Shown: one piece after another, positions 22,081 to 34,359 of the stretch
How positions within the stretch are numbered: the first letter of the stretch is position 1
Layout of the letters: every line of letters begins with the position of its first letter
Position numbers and translations under genes: made by a program
Notes under the pieces: generated by a model
What the model saw: the letters and a program-made list of their open reading frames with translations, nothing else
Told to the model about the DNA's origin: nothing
The model's database searches: none
Assembly (NCBI GenBank): GCA_033977485.1
Contig: CM066988.1
Coordinates: 53,009,649 to 53,073,648 of the forward strand
Length of the DNA: 64,000 nucleotides
Direction: 5' to 3'
Source: Hydrangea macrophylla
Taxonomy: Eukaryota; Streptophyta; Magnoliopsida; Cornales; Hydrangeaceae

Positions 22081-22681
22081 CTAGTTCGTTGCTAGTCCCT
22101 AGTAATGAAGCAAACTAAAGCAATGTTTATTTAAACTCTAAGAATCGAAAACAAAATATAGTAAAAATCCTAACACTTTCGCAGGAATCGCGATTGCATT
22201 TAGCGTATGCAACAAGCCTTTAAACCCCTAGGTTCGCCCTAGTGGACAAGTGTTGTCTCGTGAGGGTTTGCAGTGAATCTATCCACAAAATTCATATTTA
22301 TGGTAGTGGTTCTCGTTTAAATGTTTTCAAGAATTTTTTTTTCTCATTTAGCAAAGTGGTTAAGCTCAACAATCTCATGAAACTCTCTAGTATGCCATAG
22401 CAATGCAACACACACATTACAGTTAATCTACTATCAAAGTCATTAGAATATTCCATACCTATTAATCTTCAAGTGTGTGTGTGAAGGGATAACCAAAATA
22501 CAAAACTTTAATTTCAAAGCTCGCATAACCTAAGATGCTATCAAGACGTTCATTTTGACTCAACTCTCACCGGGATTACATTCTCAAGATGAAATCACTC
22601 TGAATTAGGTGTAATAATTATCACTCATGATATGGAAGCTATAAAGAGTAAATGTAAATGGAAACAAATGCTTCTCATATC
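22081..22681 (-). other. Element B 3' noncoding region, part 1
   Basis: Begins (minus strand, reading toward the LTR) with a G-rich polypurine tract, plus-strand CACCCCCCA at 22081-22089. The block around 22085-22260 (CTAGTTCGTTGCTAGTCCC, GCAACAAGCCTTTAAACC) matches the inverted 3' region of element C near 49140-49300. No gene seen. Confidence 0.7.
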
Positions 22682-23537
22682 TGTAGACACCCCATTTTGT
22701 CAGCTATCAGATTTAGGAGACCCATAGCTTGGTGGTTCACAATGATCGTAAAAGACTCAAAAGGACTCTCGGAAGTCAGCTCTATCTCTCAGAATGCTCA
22801 GAATGACCAAAATGCCCCTGAAAGCCATCAAACTCCCAGATTTGGTCCCAAAGCTCTGGAAACATGCTGCGTCGTAAGAAAAGTATTCAAATGAGTTTTA
22901 AAAGAAAAATCGGATGAAATCGTCAGCTCCCAGAGACCCCCGGAAGTCCCGGAAGTTCCCGGAAAGTCCCCGTTGACCGGTTTGACCAAGGTTTGACCAG
23001 GTTTGACCAAGTTTGACCAAAATCGTTCGAATTCACCGAAATCATTTTAAATCATGAGAAAAGTGTTAAAACAAGTTCCAAAAGAAAATCGAGCGAAAAC
23101 ATCAGCTCCCGGGAACTCCCGGAGGTTTCCAGAACTTCCCGGGAATCCCAGGTTTGACCAGTTTGACCAGAATTTGACTTTGGAACCAGGGCACCAAAAT
23201 AATTTTCAAACATTTTTCATGGATACTAGAGGTCAATAGCTTTCCAACGGTATATCGCACATAATTTCTGGATTTAAAACGAATTTATTATGAATTTCCT
23301 AAGACAAAAAAAGGCGATCAAATTGGCTTTTATCGCGAATACCGCAAAACTTTTCAAAGTGACCTATCCCCGAACTATTTTTTATGTAAAGTAGACTCCA
23401 TTACCTTTCCAACGGTATATCACAACCTCAATTTGGAGTTCGTATGCATTTTCTGTGAATTTCGGACGAAATAGGGCCTTTTCGCGAATACCGGAACTTC
23501 AGGGGGCCTAAACAGCATTATCTGGACGAAGGAGGAG

Positions 23538-23600
23538 CACTGCCGCCGCGGCACTGGCCCACTGCCGCTGCGGCACAGGCCCAGTGCCGCCGCGGCACTC
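23538..23600. promoter_or_regulatory. Three 22-bp GC-rich palindromic repeats upstream of TATA in LTR D
   Basis: Units start at 23538, 23560 and 23582. Each has the core GTGCCGCCGCGGCAC or a one-base variant, almost perfectly self-complementary, in an otherwise AT-rich LTR. The TATAAAAG box is 155 bp downstream. Promoter function is inferred. Confidence 0.55.
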
Positions 23601-23754
23601 TCCTCCAGAACAGTATATTTTTGTAATTTATTTTGGTGGTCCAATTTGATATATTAGAAATCAAAACGACGTAGTTTTGGTTCCCAGCTTATTTTGGACC
23701 AATGGGAGACCATTTTAAACTTTTTAAAACTCCATTTACCACCCCTCCTTTGCC

Positions 23755-23762
23755 TATAAAAG
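23755..23762 (+). promoter_or_regulatory. TATA box of LTR D
   Basis: TATAAAAG, followed about 35-80 bp later by a purine-rich GAGAGAG leader (23784-23860), about 1.07 kb from the LTR start. A plausible LTR promoter. Confidence 0.5.
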
Positions 23763-26700
23763 AAGCCATTTACTTCCATTTAGAGGAGAGACATGGAAGC
23801 TTAGAGAGAGCTTAGGAAGAAACTCTAGGAAAATATAGAGAGAGAAAGAGAAGAAGTAGTCTTCTTCTTCCATTTTTTCTAATCAAAGTGAGTTCTAATC
23901 TTGTTTTCCTCCACCATTCTTCTATATACTTCATCATCAACATACCCAATCACCATTTCTCTAAGCATTTTTGAGTTAGGAAGCTACTTCCATGTCCAAG
24001 TGTCTATATCTATGAGTGAAACACCAAGCTACAAGTTCAATACATTATGAATATCATCTATTGATCATTATCTACTTGCTTGTTTACATTAATGTTCATC
24101 TTTTCTTACCTCATTTCTTTTTGACTTTTCTTTATTTACTTACTAGTTCATCATCATCTAAATGATGACATGAAGTTTGAGGTGAGTGAATCCTTATGGA
24201 TAGTAGCTCTTGACCTCAAAAACATGTTTGATAGATGATGATCATAACTTCAATACCTTCAAGGTATTCTTGAAGTTATGTTCAAAATAAAAATGAATCT
24301 CTCCAATAATATTGGGAGTTATTCAATGATTCAAGGTTGGATGAGGTTCTAAGTGGTCACATGGTCATCTCAAGAGTTTAAGTTCATGCTTTGAACATCT
24401 ATTTCAAAACCCCCAATCAAGAACTCAAACACTATTTCAAAACCCAAATCCATTTTCTTCAAGAATGATCCAAAACAGTGAGCTGTTCAGATTCAAAGAT
24501 TTGTTTTGAATTAAATACTTGAGTTATGATGATGAAACCACTTGGAAAATCTTCCTAAGACATCATAGTTTGTCTCTGATTTTTCCCATCAATTATAGAG
24601 ATATGAAAGTATTTGTTTTGGATGTGAGAAGTTCATATTCATAATCTGCCTCTGTTCTCACAGAATGTTCACCCAACATTTTGCACTTATTCTGGATATT
24701 TTCGTCACTGTACATATATCTTTTCTATTTTTTTTTTATGAAACTTTGGTGTCTTAGGAAACTTTTGGTGTATAATGGGTCATCATAAACCCTTTCTTTG
24801 ATTTATGAAAAATTATACAAAATCAGTCAACAGTGCAGCTTTTGTTTCTGAGTCATGTGTACATTCTGATTTATTTCTTTTAATCTGTGATAGCTATTGA
24901 GGTTTGGCTTTTTGGGTAATTTTCTAGACACAATAAGGATGATCTCTGAGTTTTCTCACATTTTCCTAGGCACGTTTGACCTCCCATTATAATGTTACAA
25001 TGTAATGCATACAGTCTGTCCACTATTCACAGCATTTCACTTTTTGACTTTTACACTTTGATGCAACACTCTCTTGTATCATCTATCCTCTCATGTATCA
25101 TACTCCCATAGACTATTGAGTTTGGTTTCCAAATAAAACCATGTTTTGCAAATACTTGGGAAGTTCTTGAAATAAGTTAGGAATTGATATTCCAAGTGGT
25201 TAGAATATTCATCCAAGTTCTGGAAGTATACTTTCAAAACCCCCATTTCAAAACCCCCCTCTTAAACCCCTCATTTTGATTCTAAGAAATAAACCTTGTT
25301 TTTCTCAAAACCCTCAAAACAGTGAGTCATTTAACTTCAAGGAATTATTTTGAGTTCAATACTCAATGTATGAATGTAAGACCACTTGGAAAGTCTTCCT
25401 AACTCATTAGAGAACACCCATGATTTTTGGTTTGACTTGGAAATACTTGAAAATGGTCCATTTGGATCCAAACATTTTCTCTAGACATTCTGTTTTTGAT
25501 GTCACAGCAGCTAGGTCCACCTTCAACTTGTTTTCCAGAAAAACCTTTCCAAAAGGGGTGATCCTAACTTATTTTTCCCTTAAACTTCAATGTCTTAGGG
25601 AACTTTCTGTATAAAATGGGCCTCTAGATCATTCGTTTTCATTTTCTAAGATTTTTCAACATTTCAGTCGACGGCACGGACTCTGTTTCTGAGTGACCTT
25701 CATTGTTTATATGATTTCTCTCAATCTGTGATAGATATGCAAGATTGGCCTTTTGGGTTGTGTTCTAGACACAATAAGGAACATCTCCATAAAAAATCAT
25801 GCATTGAAAACACTCCTAACCCCTCTTTTCAAATTCCAAAATATCATGCTACTGTTCTGTCCACTATTCACAGCAAGCACATTTCAACTTTCATTCTTTG
25901 ATTTGATGCTCATATGCATTCCAAATTAGTTCATATCTTAGGAAGTAGTTCATACTACATTTGTACATATCCCATGTTGATTTCATTCATCAATTTATAC
26001 ACATTTTAGACTTCTAAGTCACTCTAGGAATCCATGAACACAAAGCACACTACAACCTTGGCACATTTTAGATACATACATTGTATCCATGCAAAGATTT
26101 GGGGTTTTTGTAATTCTTAATCTAAGAAGATTATAAGGAATGAACTTGATCACACGTTCATGCTTCCCCTCGATCTAATCATCCTTTCTCATCCGTCCCG
26201 GGGATTGAGAGGTCTTCTTTTCTCAAAAGAATAACATGCATCATTCTAGTTTGCTAAGCATATTTTGATTTCTTTGATTATTTGTTTCAAGAACAATTCA
26301 TGTCCCCCTTTAGATTAGGAAGTCTTGATTATTTGATACATGATTAGACGATTTTTCCTAGGTTTATTTGTGTGATCTTTCACTTTACATTGTATGATAT
26401 TTGGCTTAGATCTTATGAATGATATCTTATCTTTAGATCTTCCATTTCAAGTTTCTTATGTAATGTAGTATACTATCATAGTATTACTTGTTGAACCATA
26501 CATAGTATAAGATGATTATTTGGATGCTAATTGAGGCCCGTTGAAAGACGGGGCGAGTTGAGGGTGTTTTAGTCGCGACAAAGGCTCCTTCCTCTCTCGT
26601 ACCAAAACCCCGAACCAAGTTCTTTGGTTATGAAGGGCCGGTGCCCTTATCCGTTTGGGTGAGTCAAAATTAGGTTTCTTGGTTCCTTAAAGACCAAGTG

Positions 26701-26810
26701 GCGACTCTGTATCTGTTTTCAACAGACCTTTCGTTTTCTTTATCTGATTCAAATCAAGTTTCAAAAACAATCTCAAACAAGAGAGAAGTGGTCCGATTCC
26801 GGTATCCACA

Positions 26811-28134
26811 ATATCTAAATGGAAAAACGGAGATTTTAGTTCACAAAGTCTCATGAAAGGATACTTTTCACTAGAAGAGTGAGATACCGTGGAGAACTCT
26901 CTCATTACCTTAACTTCAAATCCAATTACTTAAAATCATTAGATTTTGGAAAAAGAGGTGCTCGATTAAGAAGAAAGAGGCTCGTGTTATTCAATTGGGT
27001 CAAAGGATGTAATTGGAATATCTACTACAACTTTTCAAACTTCCCCACATCTCCAATCTCTCTCTCTCTTTTTTATTTATTTTTCACACTCTTCTTTTTA
27101 TTATTATTTTTTTTTCTTTTGTAACAACCATTGACATTTTTTTTTCTTTTTATGTTTTATTTATCCATCATTTTTTTTCTTTGCCAACTTTCTCTTATTC
27201 ACACAACCAAACTTCTTGTCAAGAAAACATATCCAAATCACTCCTAGATAAAGAAAAGAAACTCAAACTCAAACTCGTAATATGGAGTTAGGTATGAACT
27301 TTAGGATTGTGAAGACAAGGCGATTATGATGAAGACTCAAGAGGTGAAGTAAAGGAATATCATAAAGGTAGGCCAAAGTTGTATTATGCATGTATGGTCA
27401 AACGATGACCTAAATCATCTTCTAAGTTCATCGGATTATTCATTTCAGTAAATTCATGAGCTCTAGGTTTAGTAAATCTTGAACGTTCTCTTCTAGTGAT
27501 CAGTCAAAATGAAGAAGATTGAGACTTCCAACGAATTAATACGCTTTTCAAAAAGTAAGAGTAATTTTATAAAACCCTCAAAAACAAAAGAATGGCTCAA
27601 AAGCTCACTTGGTTTATTAGTCTCCACTACAGTCTCTAAAGACACTTAAGCTATGCTTACTAATCCATTTTAACTAAGTACAAGGTTGTCACAACGTGCT
27701 CAAAGTTGTTTGAAGATTAAAAGGCATAAAATATACTATAACTAAGATAGTAAACAAACTATCATTGTGTATCATATATTAATAACATACAGAAAATAAC
27801 ACTAATGCACCATAACTAACTACATTTACTATGAGAAAAATACAAGAACCATCTTATTATTATTATTATTTTTTTAAAAATTAAAATTTTAAAATTTTAA
27901 TTTACTGAGTTATGTTGCTAAACAGGTACATGACACTAAAGCATAAAAAGAAAGAAATGAGGCATGCAATGACTCACTCCCCCCCCCCCCCCCCCCCCAA
28001 CTAAAACTAAACATTGTCCTCAATGTTCTAAACTAAGCACATGGATATGTAAAGTAAAGCGAGAGAAGGAAGGATGTTACCTCGAGGCGTTAATATCCAA
28101 ATTTTTTTATTTTGATAAGTCACCTACAAAATCA
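26811..28134 (-). other. Element B 3' noncoding region, part 2
   Basis: Between the gag-like gene and solo LTR D. It holds a pyrimidine-rich stretch (27055-27190, purine-rich in element sense), a 20-base C run at 27979-27998, and next to it the CATTGAGGACAATGTTTAG block (minus strand, about 28005-28025). That block matches CATTGGGGACAATGAAAGG of element C near 47499. Phe/Ser-rich frames here are products of low complexity. Confidence 0.65.
27979..27998. repeat. Poly-C run of 20
   Basis: Twenty consecutive Cs on the plus strand, in the position of a G-rich, polypurine-like tract in element B sense. Exact length may be unreliable in assembly. Confidence 0.9.
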
Positions 28135-29891
28135 TTAATAGCAACAAAGAAAAATAGAAAATACAATACAACTACTCAGTAAATAAATTCGGTTAATCAA
28201 CATTTTATCATACAGTAATAACCAAAATTTTTGAGGATCTTCCCAATGAAATAATTTAACAGTGAGAAGAATGTTGGGATCCTCATAAAAATGCAACTCC
28301 CCCCAACTAATGTCAGGCTCAAGGTCAGAGGAGATGATACAAAACCTATGGCCTCTAAATTTGTTAGGGACAATTACAAGAGGTATACCACACTTCTTAG
28401 GAATTATATGCAATAAACGATCTTTGGTGTTGGTATTTCCTATAACGGCCTCTATTTTAATACTAGGGGGTGTCCACGGTTCAATAAAAGGGGCAGGGTC
28501 TAAGTAATATTCTAATTTAGCTTTATTACCTTCCTCTTGTTTTAGAACAGATTCTATGGAGATATAATCATAGAAATTTAATTCTTGTTCTATGCACATA
28601 GTTTTGGACTGAACTTGGATAAAGCTATCTATTTGGGCCTCAATGTCAGTATTACTCAAGAAGGTCAAGCATTCTACCAGATTACTAGCTTCTTGTTGAA
28701 GTTTAAGATCATCTAACATGGGCCCGATATTTTCCAAGTCCTCTCTCAAAGAATTTTGAAAAATAAAATTTTGAGCAGTGCATGTGATAGAATCCTTATC
28801 ATCCTCTTCTCACAACACATTCTTTTTGTTCATTAGTGGGGTACACATGACTTTCAAGCTCGGGATGAGAGCTTTGATTGATAGCGAGGATAGGTGATGA
28901 GCAACTTGGTGACACCACCTCTTCGGCTGAAAGAGGTGAGGGTTCATGAATATCACATAAATCTACATAGGATTTAGATTTTTCAATTACGTCATCCCTA
29001 GGGTCACTATCAAAGTTAGGGAGAGAGTCAACAGGGGACTCTTCTTTTCCTAGTTGCGTGCAATCCTCTAAACTCTTATTATCTTTTAAAACCTCATTCT
29101 CATCCTTCACTATATATGTCATCAATTGAGGTGCCCTGGACAAAGAGATTGTGCAACATTATCAAAGCAGTGAAGGAGTTGATGTCTGGGGTTGTATATT
29201 GAGGAAAGGATGGTTCTACAACTTCATGCTCAATGGTTTGGTTTTGGAGTTCTTGTTGGGTTATCACTTTCTCGAATGAGTTGTTAACCTCATTCGGTAT
29301 AAACCCGTGATTGTCCTCTAATTTCATTCCATTTTTAGTGCCTTGAAATTTGGGTTGTAATGTTAAAGAACTAATATTGTCTTCTAAAGGTTGGCTAGCA
29401 TATGCTTGTTGATATCTTGTTTCTAATTTATCAAGTGCACTATCTAGCCTTTTCATTTGACTAAGTGGCAATTTTAATATACCATTATCCTCAACTTGGT
29501 TATTCTCCTCATTATTAATATATGAAGTTTCGTCCCATTGTTGTTGATTATAGTCCCCTTCCCATTGCGTTTGTGGACAAGACTCGCCAAAGGAAAAGTC
29601 TTGGTACATTTGGTAATCATGGGAAGTACTACTATATCCTATACTATCATTCTGGTTATATCCCCATTGTGGTTGATAGAACTCTCCATGTGGAGGTTCT
29701 TGATACGTTTGATAATATGGGGGACTACCACTATTGTTTTCCCATTGTGGCGGTTGGTAGCACTCGGTTTGATATTGCGTGTCATAAGTAGGTGCTTGCC
29801 AACTTGGGGAATAATTTTTTTGATTTTCAAGTGTGTACCTATTATTGGTGTTTGTGTTTTTGTTGTATGGAGGGTAATATGGATAAGACAT
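28135..29891 (-). pseudogene. Element B internal protein, Tyr/Gln/Trp-rich, unknown family
   Basis: The frame starts at MSYPYYPPYN (29891), 165 bp after the primer site, and runs 263 residues. Its first half repeats a PPQWENN/QPQWGYN/QTQWEGD theme, four or five Trp-centred units in a Tyr/Gln/Pro-rich background, then a helical part (LSQMKRLDSALDKLE). A frameshift near 29130 leads to an acidic segment (29143-28799). After a stop, a third frame (28749-28135) is more globular (KKCGIPLVIVPNKFRGHRF). It occupies the gag position. I recognise no capsid core, zinc knuckle, protease or RT. It may be the tail of a gag fused by deletion to a later region, or a distinct protein. Confidence 0.6.
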
Positions 29892-30056
29892 GTTTACCCA
29901 AAAACTTTAAAACAATCAAAATTTTATTTATTTAATTTTTTTTTGTGAGAGAAAAATTCCAAAAGTTTTTTTTATATTATTTTTTATTTTTATTTTCATT
30001 TTTTGAAAAGTAAGAAAAATTAGAAATAACTTAGTAAAATCCTAACCTAATTGCTT

Positions 30057-30074
30057 TCCCCGACAACGACGCCA
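30057..30074 (-). other. Element B primer binding site
   Basis: On the minus strand TGGCGTCGTTGTCGGGGA, 6 bp inside the 5' LTR. It differs by two or three bases from the tRNA-Asp-type site of element C. Confidence 0.85.
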
Positions 30075-30080
30075 AAAACT

Positions 30081-31698
30081 TGACACGACTTAAGAGTTGT
30101 GCGCTCTTGTGCAACACCCAAGTATAGGTGATCGTGCAAGTAGTAAATCTGGTAAGATCAGGTCGATCCCACAAGGAAGAAATAGGGAGAATGTCTACTA
30201 AGTTATAACCTAAAGAAAAGGAAAAAGATGAATATATGGGTGAAGACTCTAACAAATTCTAATTAATTAAATTAAACTAAATAACAAACTAAAGCATAAA
30301 GAAACATAATTAATTAAACGAGTAAATTAAAGGTGTTGGAAAAACGTGAATCCACATTGATCCTAACCATCTACCATGCATACTCATTAATGTTCTATGC
30401 AGTTCATTCCTCTTCAGCATTCCGTATTTTTCTAAAGATAAAGAATCAATAGCCCTTTCATGATCGGGACTACATCATCACAGTTGATTTAAAATACTTG
30501 GAAGACGGTTTAAAACAATGGTTATTACTTGCACTCTAAATGGTGTTAGCATTCAAAGTGGTTTTCAAAAGTCATTGAAGAAAATAGCCTTAAGGCTTTA
30601 AGTTCTAAAAACTGTTGTGACAAACTGAGCTTATAGGGACAATTTGATGACAGATTTCTAAAATAGAAAGTCTTGGAATACTTAAAAGAATCATCTCAAG
30701 AATGAACATGTTCGATCGATCGAAGCGCTCTCAATCGATCGGACATCATCATCCTTCAATCGATCAAAATGTCTTCGATTGCTTGACTATGGCTCTGGTT
30801 CGATCGATCGAAATACCTTCGATCGATCGAGCCCAGGTTTTCTATATCATACATGGAAGAGGCTAAGAATTAATATTTCATCACATATTTCCAACGTCTA
30901 AACTACGGAAACATAAATAAACTAATACATGAATAGTAAAACATAGCAATCATTAATATCTAAAGCAATAAACAATCAAATAAAGAAAAAGGAGAAGAAA
31001 AACATAGAAATAATATGATTAAAACTTGTAAATAACTTGAATCTTGAGTTTAACAATTGAAAAGAGGAAGAAGAACATCAAAACTTACCTAATCTACTCC
31101 TAAACTAACCCTAAACTACCCTAAAACTGCTGTTTTTCACGTTCTGGAGCGTCCTCCTTTCGTCTGCCATCAAAACGACTTTTTATAGGGTTCTTGTATA
31201 GTTTACGCAACTTTTGGGTGAAAATAAAGTTCAATCGATAGAGCTTAGTTTGATCGATCGAACTTTCAATCGATTGAACTCTCTTTAAGCCCTTGAACTT
31301 CTCTGATTTTGACAAATCTACCCACCGATAGGAGAATGGCCATAACATTTCACTTGGACCATGGATTGACCTCCCGTTTACGGCCACACGACCGTAACTC
31401 AAAGATCTACATTTTTTATTTCTAGGAAAATCTTCCAAATCTGAAGTCTTCATTGTCAAAATTGGTGTTTTCTCAGCTACTTCTGTTGTTCTCTTGTCCA
31501 GAATCACTTTCTTTAGCTCCACATCATTGAATTACATCCTAATACCTATAAAACAATGCAAAAACATGTGTTTTAGCATTAGCACAATAAAAAGAACATT
31601 GTTATTAGAATGCACCTAAATGTAGGGACTTTGGGGATAAAAGTATGCATAAAATATCACGTAATACACTAAAAATATGCACTTTTCACCTCGAATTA
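30081..31698 (-). mobile_element. Element B 5' LTR
   Basis: 1618 bp, colinear with 20453-22080 apart from scattered changes and small deletions. Its outer end reads CGAATTA instead of CGAATCA, so the canonical terminal base has mutated, but the GGGGG duplication follows directly. Confidence 0.93.
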
Positions 31699-31703
31699 GG
31701 GGG

Positions 31704-32290
31704 CAACACCCCCTAGGTGGCTGATGATAGCATGTCTCAAAAGACCTTGCAACCACCAATGTTCCAGGTCGGTTGCCTACGGTCACCCCCTCTATACGTC
31801 TGTCTTAGCAAATGCTTGGGGGGCAGGGGAATACCAAGTTACACAGGAAATCACATCGGGCACTTACAGGACTTGGAATCCTAGGACACCTAACATTCCT
31901 AAGTACCTACAGTACCCAGAGAAACTGCTCGGATAGTTAACAGGTCACAAGCCTACACTATACCCGAGCGGGACCTACATAACAGGTCCCTAACAGACCA
32001 AGTATTCTCTATCGGTTATAGTCCTAAACCTTTTGCTAAGGTAGGGATTTAGATTGGCTAACAATCGGTCGGGTATTGGCAAACACAAACAGGCATACAA
32101 GTATGGAATAATAAACAATTAATGAAAAAGATGGCCTCGACGGACCTTTTCATTAATTAACAAAAAACAAAAAAAACTGTACAGGGCAGTTGTAGTAGCC
32201 TCCCCTCCCCCCCCCCCCCCAAAAAAAAAGGAAGAAACAGGCTGGAGACTAAGATTCGTCCACCACAACCAGTCTTCAATCTCCCCGGAC
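31704..32290 (+). other. Element A region after the B insertion, end of antisense gene
   Basis: Resumes element A after one copy of GGGGG. It contains a C14 run at 32207-32220 followed by A9. In the antisense direction it would be the 3' end of the gene at 32291-34359. No separate gene supported. Confidence 0.55.
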
Positions 32291-34359
32291 TCACCCACTA
32301 AGGCGGTTCCATCTTGGGACCGAGGTACCACCCAGGGCAGCAGAACCATCAACAGCTTCTCCGGCCAGAGCGGCCGAATCATCGGCAGCGGGAGGACCAA
32401 GATCCCAATAGTCCGAGTCAATACCCTTATAGGACGAGATGTCCCATTTGGGGTGATCTTGGGCTAGCCTTCGCTTGAGGTCCTCGTAACCTTGAAAGAA
32501 GCCATCATCAAAAGCCTCCTCCGTGGACCCCACCACCGTTGTCTCAGCCGCTGCCTTCACTCGAGCCTCCGCAGCAGCCATAGTAGCCCGGGATGACTCC
32601 AGATCTGCCAGGGCAGTTGTCAATTCTGCCTCGACTGCCCCGAGGCTTAGGGCTAAGCCCTTCACCTTGTCTTTTTCTAGAGCCAGGCCGTTTTCCCTGG
32701 CCTTCGAGGTAGCCCGCTCCTCTGCCAGAGCGGCTTCAGTAGTGGCAGCCTTCCTGGCCAGAGATGGCAGGAAGGGCTCAGCCCCAACGACCATACAGAC
32801 GACATGCAAGAAGCCCAAAAAGTGATCAGTTAACCGAATATATAAAAGAAGAGTAGTGGCAGTGAATGAGTAGAGACATCAGTAATTACCATATAGGAGA
32901 GGCTATATAGCCACCCCTGAAATACCTCAGAAGACTTGTTTGCACACGTCTCCACTTAGCTGGGAACGAGGGCAGACTTAACCCTCTCTCAGATCATTGC
33001 CGATTCCTCAACCGGCACCCCAGACGGTATTCCCACTCGAGAGGATGTCTCTACTACCTCCATATGCGGAGCTGAGGTCCCCACGGGTTACGGACGGTTC
33101 GCTGTCCCGTGCCGGATTCACTTTAGCGGGCATTTGCTGCCCGAGGCCTCTGCAGCAGGCCTCTTTCCTCCTCTTATTGCCGCCCAGGCGGCTGCAGCGG
33201 CCTGCCTGGCCCTCAACTGTTCAAGATCTCTCTTGGGGACCATTTCTATAAAAAAGAAAAGAAAAGCGGTCAATAACCAGCAGATACAATGGGAATGTAG
33301 ACAAGACCAGGTATGCCCGAGTACTTACCAGGAATTATGGGTAAAAAGATAGGAGTTTTAACGGGTTCGGCCGGGTTGTAGGATGCTTTAAAATCGCCCG
33401 TCCAGGTCAGCACGTTCCAAATATTGGTTGGCAGCTCTGCCAAGCCCCTAATCCTGGCCTAGCACTCTTTGGGAATGTTTGGTAGACTGGTTGATCCCAC
33501 TACAAGGAAAAATATAATGCGGTTAGTCTCAGATCCAAGTAAAGGAAGTGAACGGAAGATGCTGCACTAACTTACCCCTCAGTTCTCTCGTTCAAGAAGT
33601 CCTCATCTGGATCCCCGGGGCCCGCTCACAGAGCCCAAGGGTAGATACTTGGAAGAATCTATTCTTCCAACCCTTGTTGTTGCTCGGGCAATTTACTATG
33701 ATCTTTCTCCCTTGCCGAGCCTCGAGAGAAAATAACCCGACCTCCCCATGTACGGGAAATGATCGGTGCGTCTAGAAAAATTCCTGAACAGAAAGCTCAT
33801 ACCCAAAAACTTGGGGCCAAAGGGAGATGGACCCCATGAGAAACCTCCAACCGTTCGGGGTCAATTGCCCTGGGGCGATCCCCAAGTATATCAGGACGTC
33901 CCAAGCTACTGGATGGAGGGGAATGCGGAATCCAGCCATGAGGATGTCCTCATATAGGGTGGTAAAACCCCACTGGTAGATCTGGGCTCCACCGGCATTC
34001 ACAGCCAGGGAGCAGTAGTCGAGAAGACTATACCTATCCTTAATGCAGCTGAGGTCTTCAGTACGCAAGGTGGACGGGATGAACTCACTGGCGAAGGCAA
34101 CCTTGGGGTCGGGTTCCCCTGGTGTTTCATCACCCAAACCCTGGAAAATGGAGGCAAAGGGGGCCTCCAGATCCGATTCATCGTCAGATAGACGGATTGG
34201 GATTCTGCCCTCACTATGGTAATCAGAGGGGGTCGCAGAAGGTGGACTTAAACTTGTGTCTGACGTCTCTGACCTGGACCGACTAGGAAGAGGAGTCAAA
34301 ATTGGAGTGACACATCCTTGAGGTTTTGGTGACTGGGCAAGGAAGTAAATGATGACCAA
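32291..34359 (-). pseudogene. Antisense accessory gene of element A ('putative gypsy-type transposon' family)
   Basis: On the minus strand a 195-residue frame (34359-33772) has a Ser-rich start, an acidic linker, then RIPLHPVAWDVLIYLGIAPG, QLTPNGWRFLMGSISLW and FGYELSVQEFF. This arrangement is characteristic of the Pfam family called putative gypsy type transposon (PF04195-like; recognised by eye). The frame ends in a splice-like site. Further segments follow at about 33250-33000 and then an Ala/Glu-rich coiled-coil frame of 175 residues (32818-32291; ALAEERATSKARENGLALEK). The gene lies between pol and the 3' LTR and runs against them. Similar antisense genes are known in Tat elements, but their role is not. 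The true start may be upstream of 34359. Exon borders are not resolved. Confidence 0.7.

Larger units (their letters stand above)
22682..26810 (+). mobile_element. D: 4.1-kb solo LTR of an Ogre-like element, TSD ATATC
   Basis: Starts TGTAGACACC and ends GGTATCCACA, a 10-bp imperfect inverted pair, with ATATC at 22677-22681 and 26811-26815. Element B text is continuous across it. No primer site, gag or pol is inside, so this is one LTR. A TATAAAAG box is at 23755-23762. The last 300 bp carry AAGTGGCGACTCTG (26695-26708), typical near the 3' end of Ogre-type LTRs. Length over 4 kb is extreme among LTRs but usual for Ogre. No gene supported. Confidence 0.88.
20453..31698 (-). mobile_element. Element B: non-autonomous Athila-like LTR element, TSD GGGGG
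   Basis: LTRs at 20453-22080 and 30081-31698, both on the minus strand, flanked by GGGGG at 20448-20452 and 31699-31703. A tRNA-Asp-type primer binding site lies at 30057-30074 and a G-rich tract at 22081-22088. Without the inner solo LTR D the internal region is about 3.9 kb and encodes only a Tyr/Gln/Trp-rich protein of unknown family. No protease, RT, RNase H or integrase motif is visible on either strand. Mobility would need enzymes from another element. Confidence 0.9.

Noticed and set aside
27013..27291. Hydrophobic Phe/Leu-rich frame resembling a membrane protein
   Set aside because: It is a pyrimidine-tract translation; the equivalent stretch in element C (48322-48504) behaves the same.
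29522..29948. Plus-strand frames opposite the element B protein
   Set aside because: The minus-strand frame has the primer site, position and composition of an element gene; the plus frames are its shadow.
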